Below, piece after piece: positions 59,901 through 64,000 of a stretch of 64,000 nt of DNA; the first letter of the stretch is position 1; each line of letters begins with the position of its first letter. Below the pieces are notes generated by a model, which saw only the letters and a program-made list of their open reading frames with translations, was not told where the DNA came from and made no database searches. The stretch is from NCBI RefSeq assembly GCF_025370935.1, contig NC_133481.1, positions 18,063,527-18,127,526 of the forward strand, in the 5' to 3' direction. A program made the position numbers and the translations under genes. This stretch comes from Choristoneura fumiferana (Eukaryota; Arthropoda; Insecta; Lepidoptera; Tortricidae).

Positions 59901-61017
59901 GTAAGTAACCATGGTTTTTCTGTAATTTAATAGATGGTGTACATGAATACATGCCATCCTACGTATGTTCAACCTATTAAACCGTGAAATATCTTGTTGG
60001 AAGTACGATTTTTTGGTAACGCCAGAGACAATTTTGGTAACGCAGGAGACGCCCAAAGTGTCGGTAAAATAGTTGATTGACCCAAATAACATTTCGCCTA
60101 AATAAAAATATAGGATAAATAGTTTGGGAGCTAATCATTTGCTAAATAATTTTCACCCAAACATTAGTAAACCCATAGATTCAATGACACCCCTATTTAA
60201 AATCTCGATCACATTTAACCAAGTTCAAAGGTTCAACTTCGTTTGTCAAGAATAGTTTATCCCTATTTCGCGAGAACTATTTATATTAACGTAGCTAATG
60301 GTTGGTTTACTAATTATAATATTACCAAGGATATAACTAAGTACTTAATGTTTTCTTTCTAAAATGTCACTAGTAAATTTCTTTCTAGTAAATTATAAGA
60401 GGTTAGTGTGTTTAACACAACACAAGATACAATAATATGATAGGAAACAAAATTAATAAAAACAACATAAATATACCTAACTATAAAAAGAAAACACCAT
60501 CTAGGAGGCCCTCCTGCGGCATAGACCCCAACACACTGGCGGCATTACCTCTCTGTACAGTTAGAGATATTCGCTGGGAGAGGTAAGCGCCAGCTCTGGG
60601 TCTGTTTAGTTTTTAGTAATTAGTTTTGTATTTTGATTTTATTGCTTTATGTTGGTTGTTTTATTTTCTAGATAATTTGGTCGCCTTCCGTGAAGTCGCC
60701 AAGCGGTCACAGCGGAAGACCAGCGTTGGCCTACACGGCCAACACTATGTTGAGCTGGGACCGCTTCGCGATTTTGCATATTGTTTTATTTTTTTAATGT
60801 TTTATAAACGTGCGTAGAGCGAATAAATATTTCTATTTCTTTCTTTCTTCCATAGTACGGTTTCTTCTCAAGAAAACGGTTAGAGGATTTCAAGAGCCAG
60901 CAAGATGCGGTGCCTCTTCACGACGACCCTGGAAGTTCGGCCAGCCCTCCTTCCACTCCTCCGAGCCCGGAGAACCGTTCCACCAAAGAACTGGTGTGTG
61001 ATACGGACTCCGACTGA
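32850..61017 (+). CDS. Integrin alpha subunit (insect PS3/4/5-like), complete, 22 coding exons, 949 aa
   Basis: Type I membrane adhesion receptor that pairs with an integrin beta chain. Exons: 32850-32992, 37011-37141, 37631-37716, 38934-39048, 41231-41386, 42458-42568, 43173-43261, 44030-44251, 45132-45246, 45693-45866, 46356-46538, 46960-47084, 47550-47616, 48315-48462, 49195-49334, 49836-50052, 50582-50666, 51153-51215, 51728-51860, 53851-53917, 58206-58323, 60856-61017. The lengths sum to 2850 bases, divisible by three, with no internal stop. Order: signal peptide (1-15), seven FG-GAP repeats with calcium loops at 314-322, 382-390 and 440-448, thigh/calf modules (about 460-855), TM (about 873-894), tail of about 54 residues with GFFSR. 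No inserted I domain. No dibasic furin-type loop is seen in calf-2, and the length is short for an integrin alpha (usually 1000 or more), nearest to the Drosophila PS3-5 group. The start is backed by the signal peptide and an A at -3. Confidence 0.95.
33089..33312 (+). mobile_element. 'Cggaaaattgcatagttc...acgcgg' interspersed repeat, integrin intron 1
   Basis: 'aatattacgaatgtgaaagt', 'gaaccgatttagatgaaatt', 'atagtttttatcccggaaaa', 'ttctacgcggacgg'. Same broad family as 16290-16500, 29811-29990 and 57208-57535. Confidence 0.6.
33430..33655 (-). mobile_element. LINE 3' end, antisense, integrin intron 1
   Basis: Begins with GAAA repeats (reverse of the CTTT tail), 'acatttattcacaacacaag', then 'gctgattttcagccagcacc', related to the copies at 31.3 and 60.7 kb. 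Confidence 0.6.
34295..34769 (+). mobile_element. 'Tagattgtacaacaagagc' element, forward copy in integrin intron 1
   Basis: Begins 'ttttcacttctcatgctcgt', ends 'cctgttgtacaatctacca'. A closely matching partner in inverted orientation is at 20979-21440; truncated relatives are at 35518-35725, 38448-38840 and 21758-21905. Confidence 0.7.
35000..35110. repeat. Inverted partner of 38045-38155
   Basis: 'taccttagttgcaacccccc', 'ccctcgaccttaatgtgctt', 'gaaacccgtggtcggtaaat' are found reverse-complemented at 38045-38155, 3 kb away in the same part of the gene. Confidence 0.7.
35365..35510. mobile_element. Inverted-repeat element with 'cattgtatgtcgcacgggcgg' end
   Basis: 'cattgtatgtcgcacgggcg..ttacgaacatcgactc' against 'tagactctcgttcgtaatt..ccgcccttaagacacaatg'. 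A relative is at 15885-16045, which explains the open frame seen there. Confidence 0.6.
35730..36270 (+). repeat. Interspersed element with three tandem units of about 120 bp, integrin intron 1
   Basis: 'ttctagaagt.cagctaccta' starts at about 35791, 35913 and 36031; each unit has 'ctaagcccagcggtt', 'gattttatcc' and 'atcgggataaaaagt'. Flanked by 'gctcgcggcttcgctgcgtg' and 'cactcactcactcacaaact'. Confidence 0.8.
36786..36980 (-). mobile_element. LINE 3' end (related family), antisense, integrin intron 1
   Basis: 'catcatcatgtcagccgaaa', 'gtccactgctgg' and 'cgccattcgagaaccttctg'; ends about 30 bases upstream of integrin exon 2. Confidence 0.7.
37011..37141 (+). CDS. Integrin alpha exon 2: propeller blade 1
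   Basis: Acceptor after a run of T (TTTTTTTTCAG). It encodes LIVGAPKA, the signature alpha-integrin blade 1 motif, then GVVFNC and a Cys pair (FNCALDN, NVTCQP) that forms the first disulfide in the family. One sequon, N-V-T. Confidence 0.95.
37631..37716 (+). CDS. Integrin alpha exon 3: propeller blade 2 start
   Basis: Encodes a short loop and MWFGATIAEF, the FG motif of blade 2. Acceptor TTAATTTTAG, donor TTATTG/GTAACT, phase 0 out. Confidence 0.93.
38045..38155. repeat. Inverted partner of 35000-35110
   Basis: 'gactcatttaccaaccacgg', 'aagcacattaaggtcgaggg', 'gggggttgcaactaaggtag'. Confidence 0.7.
38227..38439. mobile_element. TA-flanked MITE (family E), copy 2
   Basis: Nearly the same sequence as copy 1, same TA flanks, integrin intron 3; followed eight bases later by a copy of the 'ggcgacataaaatgactttt' element. 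Confidence 0.8.
38448..38840 (+). mobile_element. 'Tagattgtacaacaagagc' element, shorter copy, integrin intron 3
   Basis: 'ggcgacataaaatgactttt', 'ccctcgacgtgtctatccac', 'ctcttgttgtacaatctact'. Ends about 95 bases before exon 4. Confidence 0.65.
38934..39048 (+). CDS. Integrin alpha exon 4: ICAPRW blade 2 motif
   Basis: ICAPRWAK matches the invariant CAPRW of integrin alpha chains, and NGACYL matches the GxCY segment that follows. The donor GACATGA/GTAAGT leaves phase 1. Confidence 0.96.
39250..40980. other. Integrin intron 4, no supported gene
   Basis: Near 39255 'atgccgaagattatccatag' begins a short frame (MPKIIHSLGRKII) that resembles the N-terminus of lepidopteran DDE-type transposon proteins and is soon broken. 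A 163-codon antisense frame (39736-40227) is discussed under rejected items. Confidence 0.45.
41231..41386 (+). CDS. Integrin alpha exon 5: propeller blade 3
   Basis: Acceptor TTTATCCCAG. It encodes the loop ending in AQAGLSMKV and IIIGAPGLLQWSG, the GAPG motif of blade 3. The donor is TCAG/GTTGGT, because the alternative GT three bases further breaks the frame with exon 6. Confidence 0.94.
41540..41651. mobile_element. Short inverted-repeat element, integrin intron 5
   Basis: 'tcatggcccaggatggaacc' and 'ggttccaccctgggtcatga' are 22-base imperfect terminal repeats. Confidence 0.55.
42162..42352. mobile_element. 191-bp palindromic MITE, integrin intron 5
   Basis: Left 'gtgcccttagtgtaagtttt', 'cgtctcgatcgcgttcgcgt'; right is the exact mirror 'acgcgaacgcgatcgagacg', 'aaaacttacactaagggcac'. 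Centre about 80 bases with 'gcgcctctagcgg'. Confidence 0.85.
42458..42568 (+). CDS. Integrin alpha exon 6: blade 3 to 4 linker
   Basis: Encodes GIVEYRFGTD and a loop to DDYLG, phase 1 in and out. A 191-base palindromic MITE (42162-42352) ends 105 bases upstream of this exon. Confidence 0.92.
42770..43135 (+). mobile_element. Interspersed repeat ending just upstream of integrin exon 7
   Basis: 'agggttccgtagtcaactag', (GTCT)n, 'cagtcacgccgacagtggta', 'acctcccgtagacgtaaact'. The second half recurs at 56098-56335. Confidence 0.6.
43173..43261 (+). CDS. Integrin alpha exon 7: propeller blade 4
   Basis: Encodes YSVESGIFEDG and LYVSGAPRA, the blade 4 FG-GAP motif. Acceptor TTATTTTCAG, donor GGTCAG/GTAATA, phase 0. 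Confidence 0.93.
43427..43448 (+). repeat. (CATA)n microsatellite
   Basis: 'acatacatacatacatacat'; follows 'tacaataaagagt', so it is probably a retroelement tail. Confidence 0.7.
43615..43815 (-). mobile_element. 'Gaagatgagttcgaaacgcgtcag' repeat, reverse, integrin intron 7
   Basis: 'ttgctcacccgcgaccttac', 'gcgtgttcatgcagttcctc', 'acccatctatcaccaccacc'. Ends with a forward 'aaagtaacgcctgattcaat', so the terminal block is in mixed orientation. Confidence 0.6.
44030..44251 (+). CDS. Integrin alpha exon 8: blade 5 with first calcium loop
   Basis: Encodes VLVFEPP, SYFGASL and the calcium loop D314-I-N-G-D-G-R-T-D322 followed by VLVGAP. This is the DxDGxxD-type loop typical of integrin blades 4 to 7. 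74 codons, phase 0 on both sides. Confidence 0.96.
44388..44668. mobile_element. Palindromic element, integrin intron 8
   Basis: 'aagtgtaccctt..cctactcagaatcaagagca' mirrors 'tgctcttcatactgagtagg..gtac'; arms about 90 bases. A one-armed relative is at 26500-26660. Confidence 0.65.
45132..45246 (+). CDS. Integrin alpha exon 9: blade 6 with second calcium loop
   Basis: Encodes ARFGSTIADLG and the loop DDDGDGFRD (382-390), completed across the junction with exon 10. Donor TTTAGAG/GTAAAG, phase 1. Confidence 0.95.
45693..45866 (+). CDS. Integrin alpha exon 10: blade 6 end and blade 7 start
   Basis: Encodes IAVSAPWEN, GAVYIYRGD (an RGD tripeptide internal to the propeller, conserved in position with other alpha chains' IYxG strand and not by itself a ligand), GLGMSIANG and most of the third calcium loop DVDGNKCND (440-448). 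Confidence 0.95.
46356..46538 (+). CDS. Integrin alpha exon 11: end of propeller and thigh start
   Basis: Completes the third calcium loop, then LAIGAHATGTAYIYRC, which closes blade 7. The chain enters the thigh module with one sequon (N-A-T) and two cysteines. Confidence 0.94.
46960..47084 (+). CDS. Integrin alpha exon 12: thigh module
   Basis: Encodes LTASITVDPEGNRA, a typical beta strand after the propeller. Phase 1 in, phase 0 out (GTGATG/GTAAGC). Confidence 0.9.
47550..47616 (+). CDS. Integrin alpha exon 13: thigh strand
   Basis: A small 67-base exon with strand-like ITIKFDLEPLE. Acceptor AATGTTCCAG, donor GACAA/GTAAGT. Phases fit both neighbours. Confidence 0.88.
47826..48185 (+). mobile_element. 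tRNA-like repeat (family G), copy 2, integrin intron 13
   Basis: 'gcagtggtgtaggggttata' and 'cctgggttcgattcccag' look like tRNA A and B boxes. The body upstream has 'tagtagcgacatctcttgtc' and 'gacgtctgtcgacgcatcat'. Confidence 0.65.
48315..48462 (+). CDS. Integrin alpha exon 14: thigh to calf-1 with paired cysteines
   Basis: Encodes FDLQLTRDCGEDLICRPWLEM, where the DCG...C pair matches the thigh cysteine loop of integrin alpha chains. The end of a common interspersed repeat (48241-48275) lies about 40 bases upstream of the acceptor. Confidence 0.93.
48607..48920 (+). mobile_element. SINE family A, full length, integrin intron 14
   Basis: 'gaagccgtggtggcctagtg' head, 'gtgggttcaaac' B-box-like block, tail 'gatgatgatgatg'. 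Same strand as the integrin gene. Confidence 0.85.
49195..49334 (+). CDS. Integrin alpha exon 15: calf-1 with EEPAYG
   Basis: Encodes GTQSRLGALITVRNIEEPAYG, the conserved calf-1 signature (RN..E.AY). The acceptor is set at CTCGTTCAG/C (49194/49195): the pyrimidine-richer AG at 49210 would put the exon out of frame with exon 14. Confidence 0.88.
49836..50052 (+). CDS. Integrin alpha exon 16: calf-1
   Basis: Encodes LNMTCNLPTPL and a WEVELEYTL strand, with four N-linked sequons (N-M-T, N-A-T, N-V-S, N-I-S). Acceptor CCCCCCAG, donor AGTGG/GTACGT, phase 2. Confidence 0.93.
50582..50666 (+). CDS. Integrin alpha exon 17: calf-2
   Basis: Encodes residues 741-769 with one sequon (N-A-T), ending AHYFE just before the VxNxGPS motif in exon 18. 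Phase 2 in, 0 out. Confidence 0.9.
51153..51215 (+). CDS. Integrin alpha exon 18: VINAGPSDWP motif
   Basis: 21 codons, VINAGPSDWPVLDA, the conserved calf-2 signature (V.N.GPS). The acceptor is ATTACTAG and the donor GAAAAG/GTAACA. Confidence 0.93.
51433..51607. mobile_element. TA-flanked MITE (family E), copy 3 with an internal deletion
   Basis: Matches copies 1 and 2 but lacks about 38 bases after 'cctgtagacac'. TA flanks retained. Integrin intron 18, about 120 bases upstream of exon 19. Confidence 0.8.
51728..51860 (+). CDS. Integrin alpha exon 19: calf-2 cysteine pair, cleavage loop missing
   Basis: Encodes a C...C pair (EGCVTD, LECTWSV) separated by only 11 residues. In most alpha chains this position holds a long loop with a dibasic cleavage site; none is present. 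Two sequons (N-V-T, N-V-S). Confidence 0.92.
51937..52345. repeat. Two short fold-backs made from 'gctcacccgcgacctt' ends, integrin intron 19
   Basis: 'ctttgctcacccgcgacctt' with 'aaggtcgcatgtgagcaaag' (51945-51991), and 'gctcacccgcgacctt' with 'aaggtcgtgggtgagc' (52234-52277), the latter followed by 'agtaacgcctgattcaataa'. Confidence 0.65.
52449..52758 (-). mobile_element. SINE family A, reverse, integrin intron 19
   Basis: 'catcatcatcatcccagcct' at the low end and 'ctaggccaccacggctt' at the high end; full length. Confidence 0.85.
53851..53917 (+). CDS. Integrin alpha exon 20: last calf-2 strand
   Basis: 67 bases encoding residues 835-856 with one sequon (N-L-T). The donor AACAA/GTAAGT is required; the GT four bases later would include a TAA. 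Followed by a 4.3 kb intron. Confidence 0.88.
54508..54642. mobile_element. 135-bp hairpin MITE, integrin intron 20
   Basis: 'acagtcaagtgcaaagatat' with 'atatctttgcccttgactgt' and 'cgacacggccaaagtt' with 'aactttggccgtgtcg'; about 60-base arms. Confidence 0.8.
55118..55338 (-). mobile_element. SINE family A, reverse, internally deleted, integrin intron 20
   Basis: Has tail and B-box-like blocks but lacks the 'gcgggcccagtgcggattgg' section between 'gttcccag' and 'gtttgttcaggtttcc'. Confidence 0.75.
55612..56020 (+). mobile_element. Compound TTTGACTTTGA element with an inverted copy inside it
   Basis: The forward element runs 55612-55715 and 55840-56010; between them is a reverse fragment starting 'aaagtcaaagtcaaagtcaa' (about 55715-55838). 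Integrin intron 20. Confidence 0.7.
56513..56715 (+). repeat. GC-richer block with direct repeats, integrin intron 20
   Basis: 'cgttatccggtgaaaacaac' / 'cgttgtccggtgaatacaac' and 'gtctacaagcggcc' / 'gtctacaagcagcc', period about 57. The left edge 'gtgtccgacacgctcttggc' is a common repeat end. Confidence 0.6.
57208..57535. mobile_element. 'Tataaatgcgaaagtgtgtgttt' repeat with an inserted GAAA-rich fragment
   Basis: Left 'attataaatgcgaaagtgtg..tttttggcatagagatag'; right 'ggctactttttatcccggaa..ttccacgcgggcgaag'. Between 57330 and 57425 is foreign: GAAA repeats, 'taatttatttataacagcaa' and CA repeats. Confidence 0.65.
57786..57907. mobile_element. Hairpin MITE 'cgtcaaactgaacaacat'
   Basis: 'ctcgtcaaactgaacaacat' mirrors 'atgttgtcagtttgacgag', with 'gttcagcga' and 'tcgctgaac'. 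A partial second copy is cut by the right window edge. Confidence 0.75.
58206..58323 (+). CDS. Integrin alpha exon 21: membrane-spanning helix
   Basis: Encodes a short juxtamembrane stretch, then IWPLVVGAITGFVLLAVIAY, a single helix, and GLYK. It is bracketed by repeats: one ends about 20 bases before the acceptor and a SINE begins within the donor region. Confidence 0.95.
58327..58576 (+). mobile_element. SINE/LINE-end family B abutting the donor of integrin exon 21
   Basis: 5'-truncated copy starting 'cccggattgctaccaccatc' within the first ten bases of the intron, ending 'catccagtcgaataaaaaa'. Same strand as the gene. Confidence 0.85.
58583..58921. mobile_element. 339-bp long-armed palindrome, integrin intron 21
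   Basis: 'tttaaagcagcgtttccacc' against 'ggtgtaaacgctgctttaaa', 'gaatattcgggcg' against 'cgcccgaatattc', and 'atcaacat' near the centre. Directly follows the family B SINE. Confidence 0.75.
60497..60852 (+). mobile_element. LINE 3' end directly upstream of the last integrin exon
   Basis: Open frame ending CGIDPNTLAALPLCTVRDI...ER-stop (stop near 60586), then a 3' UTR with 'ggaagaccagcgttggccta' and the tail 'aataaatatttctatttctt' plus CTTT repeats. A related copy is at 31235-31670. It ends four bases before the acceptor AG. Confidence 0.75.
60856..61017 (+). CDS. Integrin alpha exon 22: cytoplasmic tail and stop
   Basis: Encodes YGFFSRKRLEDF and a Pro/Ser-rich tail ending CDTDSD-stop (TGA 61015-61017). 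GFFSR replaces canonical GFFKR. The acceptor TTCTTTCTTCCATAG is made largely from the (CTTT)n tail of a retroelement. Confidence 0.95.
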   Translation, partial: YGFFSRKRLEDFKSQQDAVPLHDDPGSSASPPSTPPSPENRSTKELVCDTDSD

Positions 61018-61490
61018 CCTAATTCAAAATTGCCTTCAAGCTTTAAGCCAACAGGAGAACTGTCATGTGCAATCGAAAAATCTGCCAAGCATTTGCGAGC
61101 CTGCGGCTGGTTTTACAAATATATTTAAATCTTTAAACTCTATACTTATGTACTATTAACAATACTTACTAATTTATTTCAAGACTGTGTCGCTGTGCGG
61201 ATATGAAATCGTCAAACGTTGACCGTAGTATGAATATACATACATACAATAATAATAATTTTACATACAATAATAACTCTTATGGCAAAGGACCGTTGAC
61301 ATCTCCAGTTGGTTTAATACTCTAAGACATTGAACAACATTCAACTCACGAAAAATTTTATATTTTATAGTTTAGTACTTATTAGCTTTCGATAATCGAT
61401 GTTTCCTTTTGTTCTATCTTTATTGGTAAGTACGAGTATACCTAGTGTGCTGTCAGTTGTATGGGAGAATATGAAGACTGAATTTATTTT

Positions 61491-61595
61491 ATTAAATGGA
61501 GATATATTAAAAATATAGTTATAAGGTTTATTTTTTAAGCACTGAATTGTAAATCATTTTATTTTTGTAAATACCTACAGATTTAATTTATTAAA
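61491..61595 (+). promoter_or_regulatory. Possible polyadenylation signals of the integrin gene
   Basis: Two ATTAAA hexamers at 61491-61496 and 61590-61595, 474 and 573 bases after the stop codon, are the nearest plausible signals; I saw no canonical AATAAA between the stop and there. Weak evidence. Confidence 0.3.
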
Positions 61596-61864
61596 CTTTT
61601 TTTGTATCCATTTTTTTGCAATTACGCAGTAAAAACTGTAGCGATCTCTAGATAGATCTAGATCTAGAGATCTAGAGATCTCTCTTTTCTTTTCATGTTT
61701 TATACTACGGTTAGGGCTACATCGAACCATAGAAATATATTTATCGATTTTTAGAATGTGTACCTAAAGACAAGACCTACATACAAATTTATTCTAAAAT
61801 CGATTTCCAACAATTGGCAGAAAACATCGGTGAACAAACAAAAAAAAACACCAGAAAAAAAAAG

Positions 61865-62262
61865 TCGCCCAAAAAAACAACTAAAAATTAAAAAAGTAGT
61901 TATGCACTACCTAGCTGTTGCCCGCGACTTCATCTGCGAATAATTCGTTTATCCCTATCCCGCGGGAACTATGCTGATTTCCTGCAAAATTAGCCTAAGT
62001 TAATTTAGTATAAGTACTTACCTAGTAATATTTTTTTTATCTAAGCGTCGTCGGTGTCGGGGGACCGCTAAGGTTAATACTTTAAAAAATACTTTAGTTT
62101 CCTGTTAAGCTTAGCGGTCCCCCGATACCGACGACGCTTAGATAAAAAATATTACTAGGTACTTACTAAAAAATCTAATTGTTCGCAGATGAAGTCGCGG
62201 GCAACAGCTAGGTAGTGCATAATTATTTTTTACTTTTTAGTTGTTTTTTTTTTTGTTCTTCT
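61865..62262. repeat. About 400-bp nested palindrome 3' of the integrin gene
   Basis: Outer arms 'gcactacctagctgttgccc..gacttcatctgcga' (61904-61940) and the mirror at 62178-62219. Inner arms 'ctaagcgtcgtcggtgtcgg' and 'accgacgacgcttag' (about 62040-62162). The outermost bases include the A-rich/T-rich flanks. Confidence 0.8.
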
Positions 62263-62831
62263 TTACAATCGTAATTAATATTGACAGGGAACCTTTCGCG
62301 GGTCAGTCCAACTCGCGCTTGCTTGTTTTTATGCTGGATTAACTAAATTTCTAACATTCTTTTTCCACACGACCCTTTTCGTGTCAAAGATTATCTCGTG
62401 CTCTTTTCAATGATCGTGTATTTTCGGCTATTTCCGCCTCACTGAGCTCTTTGTATGCAATCAAACGAGAAACTAGAGAATATTCCTTTTCCATGCGATT
62501 TCTTTATTTTCAATCTGCAATTTTGCATTGATGTTTCTGTTTTAAAATTCAATGGTTTGTTTTCGTTGGATGCTGCTTTATTTATTTAAATGTTTCGTTA
62601 AGAGCAAAATTAAATGAGCAGAAGTTTTTACGTAGGTTACTGTCATATTTGATAAGTTAAATAATAATTTCAACACTTGTTGAAACATCTTAGCTTTAAA
62701 TTTGGTAATCAGTTGATAAATTTAGGACCAACTTTATTATAATGAGCACCAAAATTATTATGATCACCTTTTTTTTAACAAAACCTTGTTCGATAATATT
62801 TTTTTCAGATCAGTTTATATTTTTCTAATAA

Positions 62832-62970
62832 ACATCATCATCATGTCAGCCGAAAGACGTCCACTGCTGGACATAGGCCTCCCCCAAGGCTCTCCATTCA
62901 GACCGGTCTTGTGCTTTCCGCATCCACCGCGATCCCGCGATCTTAACCAAGTCGTTGCTCCATCTAATAA
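62832..62970 (-). mobile_element. LINE 3' end (related family), antisense
   Basis: 'catcatcatcatgtcagccg', 'ccactgctggacataggcct', 'cgcgatcttaaccaagtcgt'. Same family as 36786-36980, shorter. Confidence 0.7.
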
Positions 62971-63554
62971 ACATATTAAACGTGTATTTTCGGTTTTAAA
63001 ATTAAAATTTTATTTAAAAAAAAAAAGAAAAAATGATATTTAAGTAATTTAACTAAAATAAAAAATATTTATTAATTAAAAAAAAAATCGTTTCTTTAAT
63101 GTTTCCATTCTAGTTCTTGCAAGAGATCCCTTTAATAATAAGTTTGCCGTTGTTCATCTTTTTCTCTTTTTTTTCTTTCTCTTATCAACTGTTAATTTTG
63201 TGTGTTTTATGTACCTATTATACAACAAAGAATTCTGTATACAATACATTACAAAATTGCTACTTATAACGACAGAAAACACTGCTTTACCACAGCGTAT
63301 AAAAAACAGTGTACATTAGAACAACACGCGTTATGAACTTGTGTTTGCATTGTGCTCGGATCTCTGTCCCATTGTTCCATAAAAAAAAAAACAACGAAAA
63401 TGAGGCGCGTTGAGTTCTGGGATAAGTGACAAGCGAGAAACGGGTTTTATTTACCAAACTAAAGTGAAAAGTTACCTTATTCCCCGCAAACCAGCACTGG
63501 AAGGGGGCAGATTTAACCTAATTAACACCACGCGATAGCTACGGCTGCAACTGC

Positions 63555-63935
63555 AACTTATGTCGAAAATACAAAGTGAGACATGGATGCACAGAAAAAC
63601 CAGAAAAAGAGCATCGAACCCAGGTCCTCAGCAATCCGTGTTGCGTGCTATAACCCCTACACCACTGCTGGACAGGAATCTAGACACGAATTTTTCCTAT
63701 GCATACATATCTCAGGTTGCTTATTTCTACTATGCTATTTAAGCAGCAGCACTAGCGACATCTATGTTTCGTCGACAGACGTCACACTCTTTCGCAACTA
63801 ACTGCATATCCAAACAAGAGTGTCGCTACTAAGCCATCAAATTATGATTGGTTTTTTGGAGTCTTTTTGTATTTTTGTATTTTTTATTTCAACTCCAAAT
63901 TTGTTACTTTTACGGGTATTCCGTGAAATCATATC
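63555..63935 (-). mobile_element. tRNA-like repeat (family G), copy 3
   Basis: Reverse of 47826-48185: 'gatgcacagaaaaaccagaa', 'catcgaacccaggtcctcag', 'acaccactgctggacaggaa', 'agcgacatctatgtttcgtc' and 'gattggttttttggagtctt'. Confidence 0.65.
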
Positions 63936-63956
63936 GAAAATACAAACTTGCACTTA

Positions 63957-64000
63957 AAGTGTAATAAAAATTAAAAAACTAATTATATTTAAAAATCGCT
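63957..64000. mobile_element. Partial hairpin MITE at the right edge
   Basis: 'gtgtaataaaaattaaaaaa' and 'tttaaaaatcgct' repeat the right half of 57786-57907; the rest lies outside the window. Confidence 0.6.

Overview
This window is an AT-rich, intron- and transposon-dense piece of an insect nuclear genome, most likely a moth or butterfly (Lepidoptera). The inference rests on two conserved metazoan genes split into many small exons with GT-AG introns, and on interspersed repeats I recognise as typical of lepidopteran DNA: tRNA-headed SINEs ending in GATGATGATG, LINE 3' ends, 'ctgggcgaccgagc' and 'agggttccgta' repeats, and hairpin MITEs. There are no prokaryotic-style operons.

Left part (1 to about 13.1 kb, minus strand): a sodium-coupled excitatory amino acid transporter of the SLC1/EAAT family. 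I could join eight coding exons in frame from the ATG at 13043 down to 178, giving 490 codons. They cover everything from the N-terminus through TM8; the C-terminal end is either a tiny candidate exon at 52-60 or lies outside the window. Its TM8 substrate and sodium residues are intact, but the hairpin 1 tip, the TM7 Tyr-Glu pair and the hairpin 2 tip are changed.

Middle (about 13.1 to 32.8 kb): the intergenic space between two divergently transcribed genes. It holds SINEs, LINE 3' ends, hairpin MITEs and microsatellites. I see no convincing protein-coding gene, apart from one unplaced 75-codon ORF at 27162-27389.

Right part (32.85 to 61.0 kb, plus strand): a complete integrin alpha subunit of 949 residues in 22 coding exons, all phase-consistent. 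It has a signal peptide, a seven-bladed FG-GAP beta-propeller with three calcium loops, a short thigh/calf stalk, one transmembrane helix and a cytoplasmic tail with a GFFSR variant of GFFKR. It is compact, lacks the usual proteolytic-cleavage loop, and most resembles the insect PS3/PS4/PS5 group.

Far right (61.0 to 64 kb): 3' flank with a very large nested palindrome, a LINE 3' fragment, a tRNA-like repeat and the start of a hairpin MITE cut by the window edge.

The two genes are not functionally linked by sequence; one is a plasma-membrane transporter, the other an adhesion receptor. The main unusual theme is transposable elements lying within a few bases of splice sites: an inverted SINE pair beside the donor of the first Eaat coding exon, a SINE and another repeat bracketing the integrin transmembrane exon, and a LINE tail forming the polypyrimidine tract of the last integrin exon.
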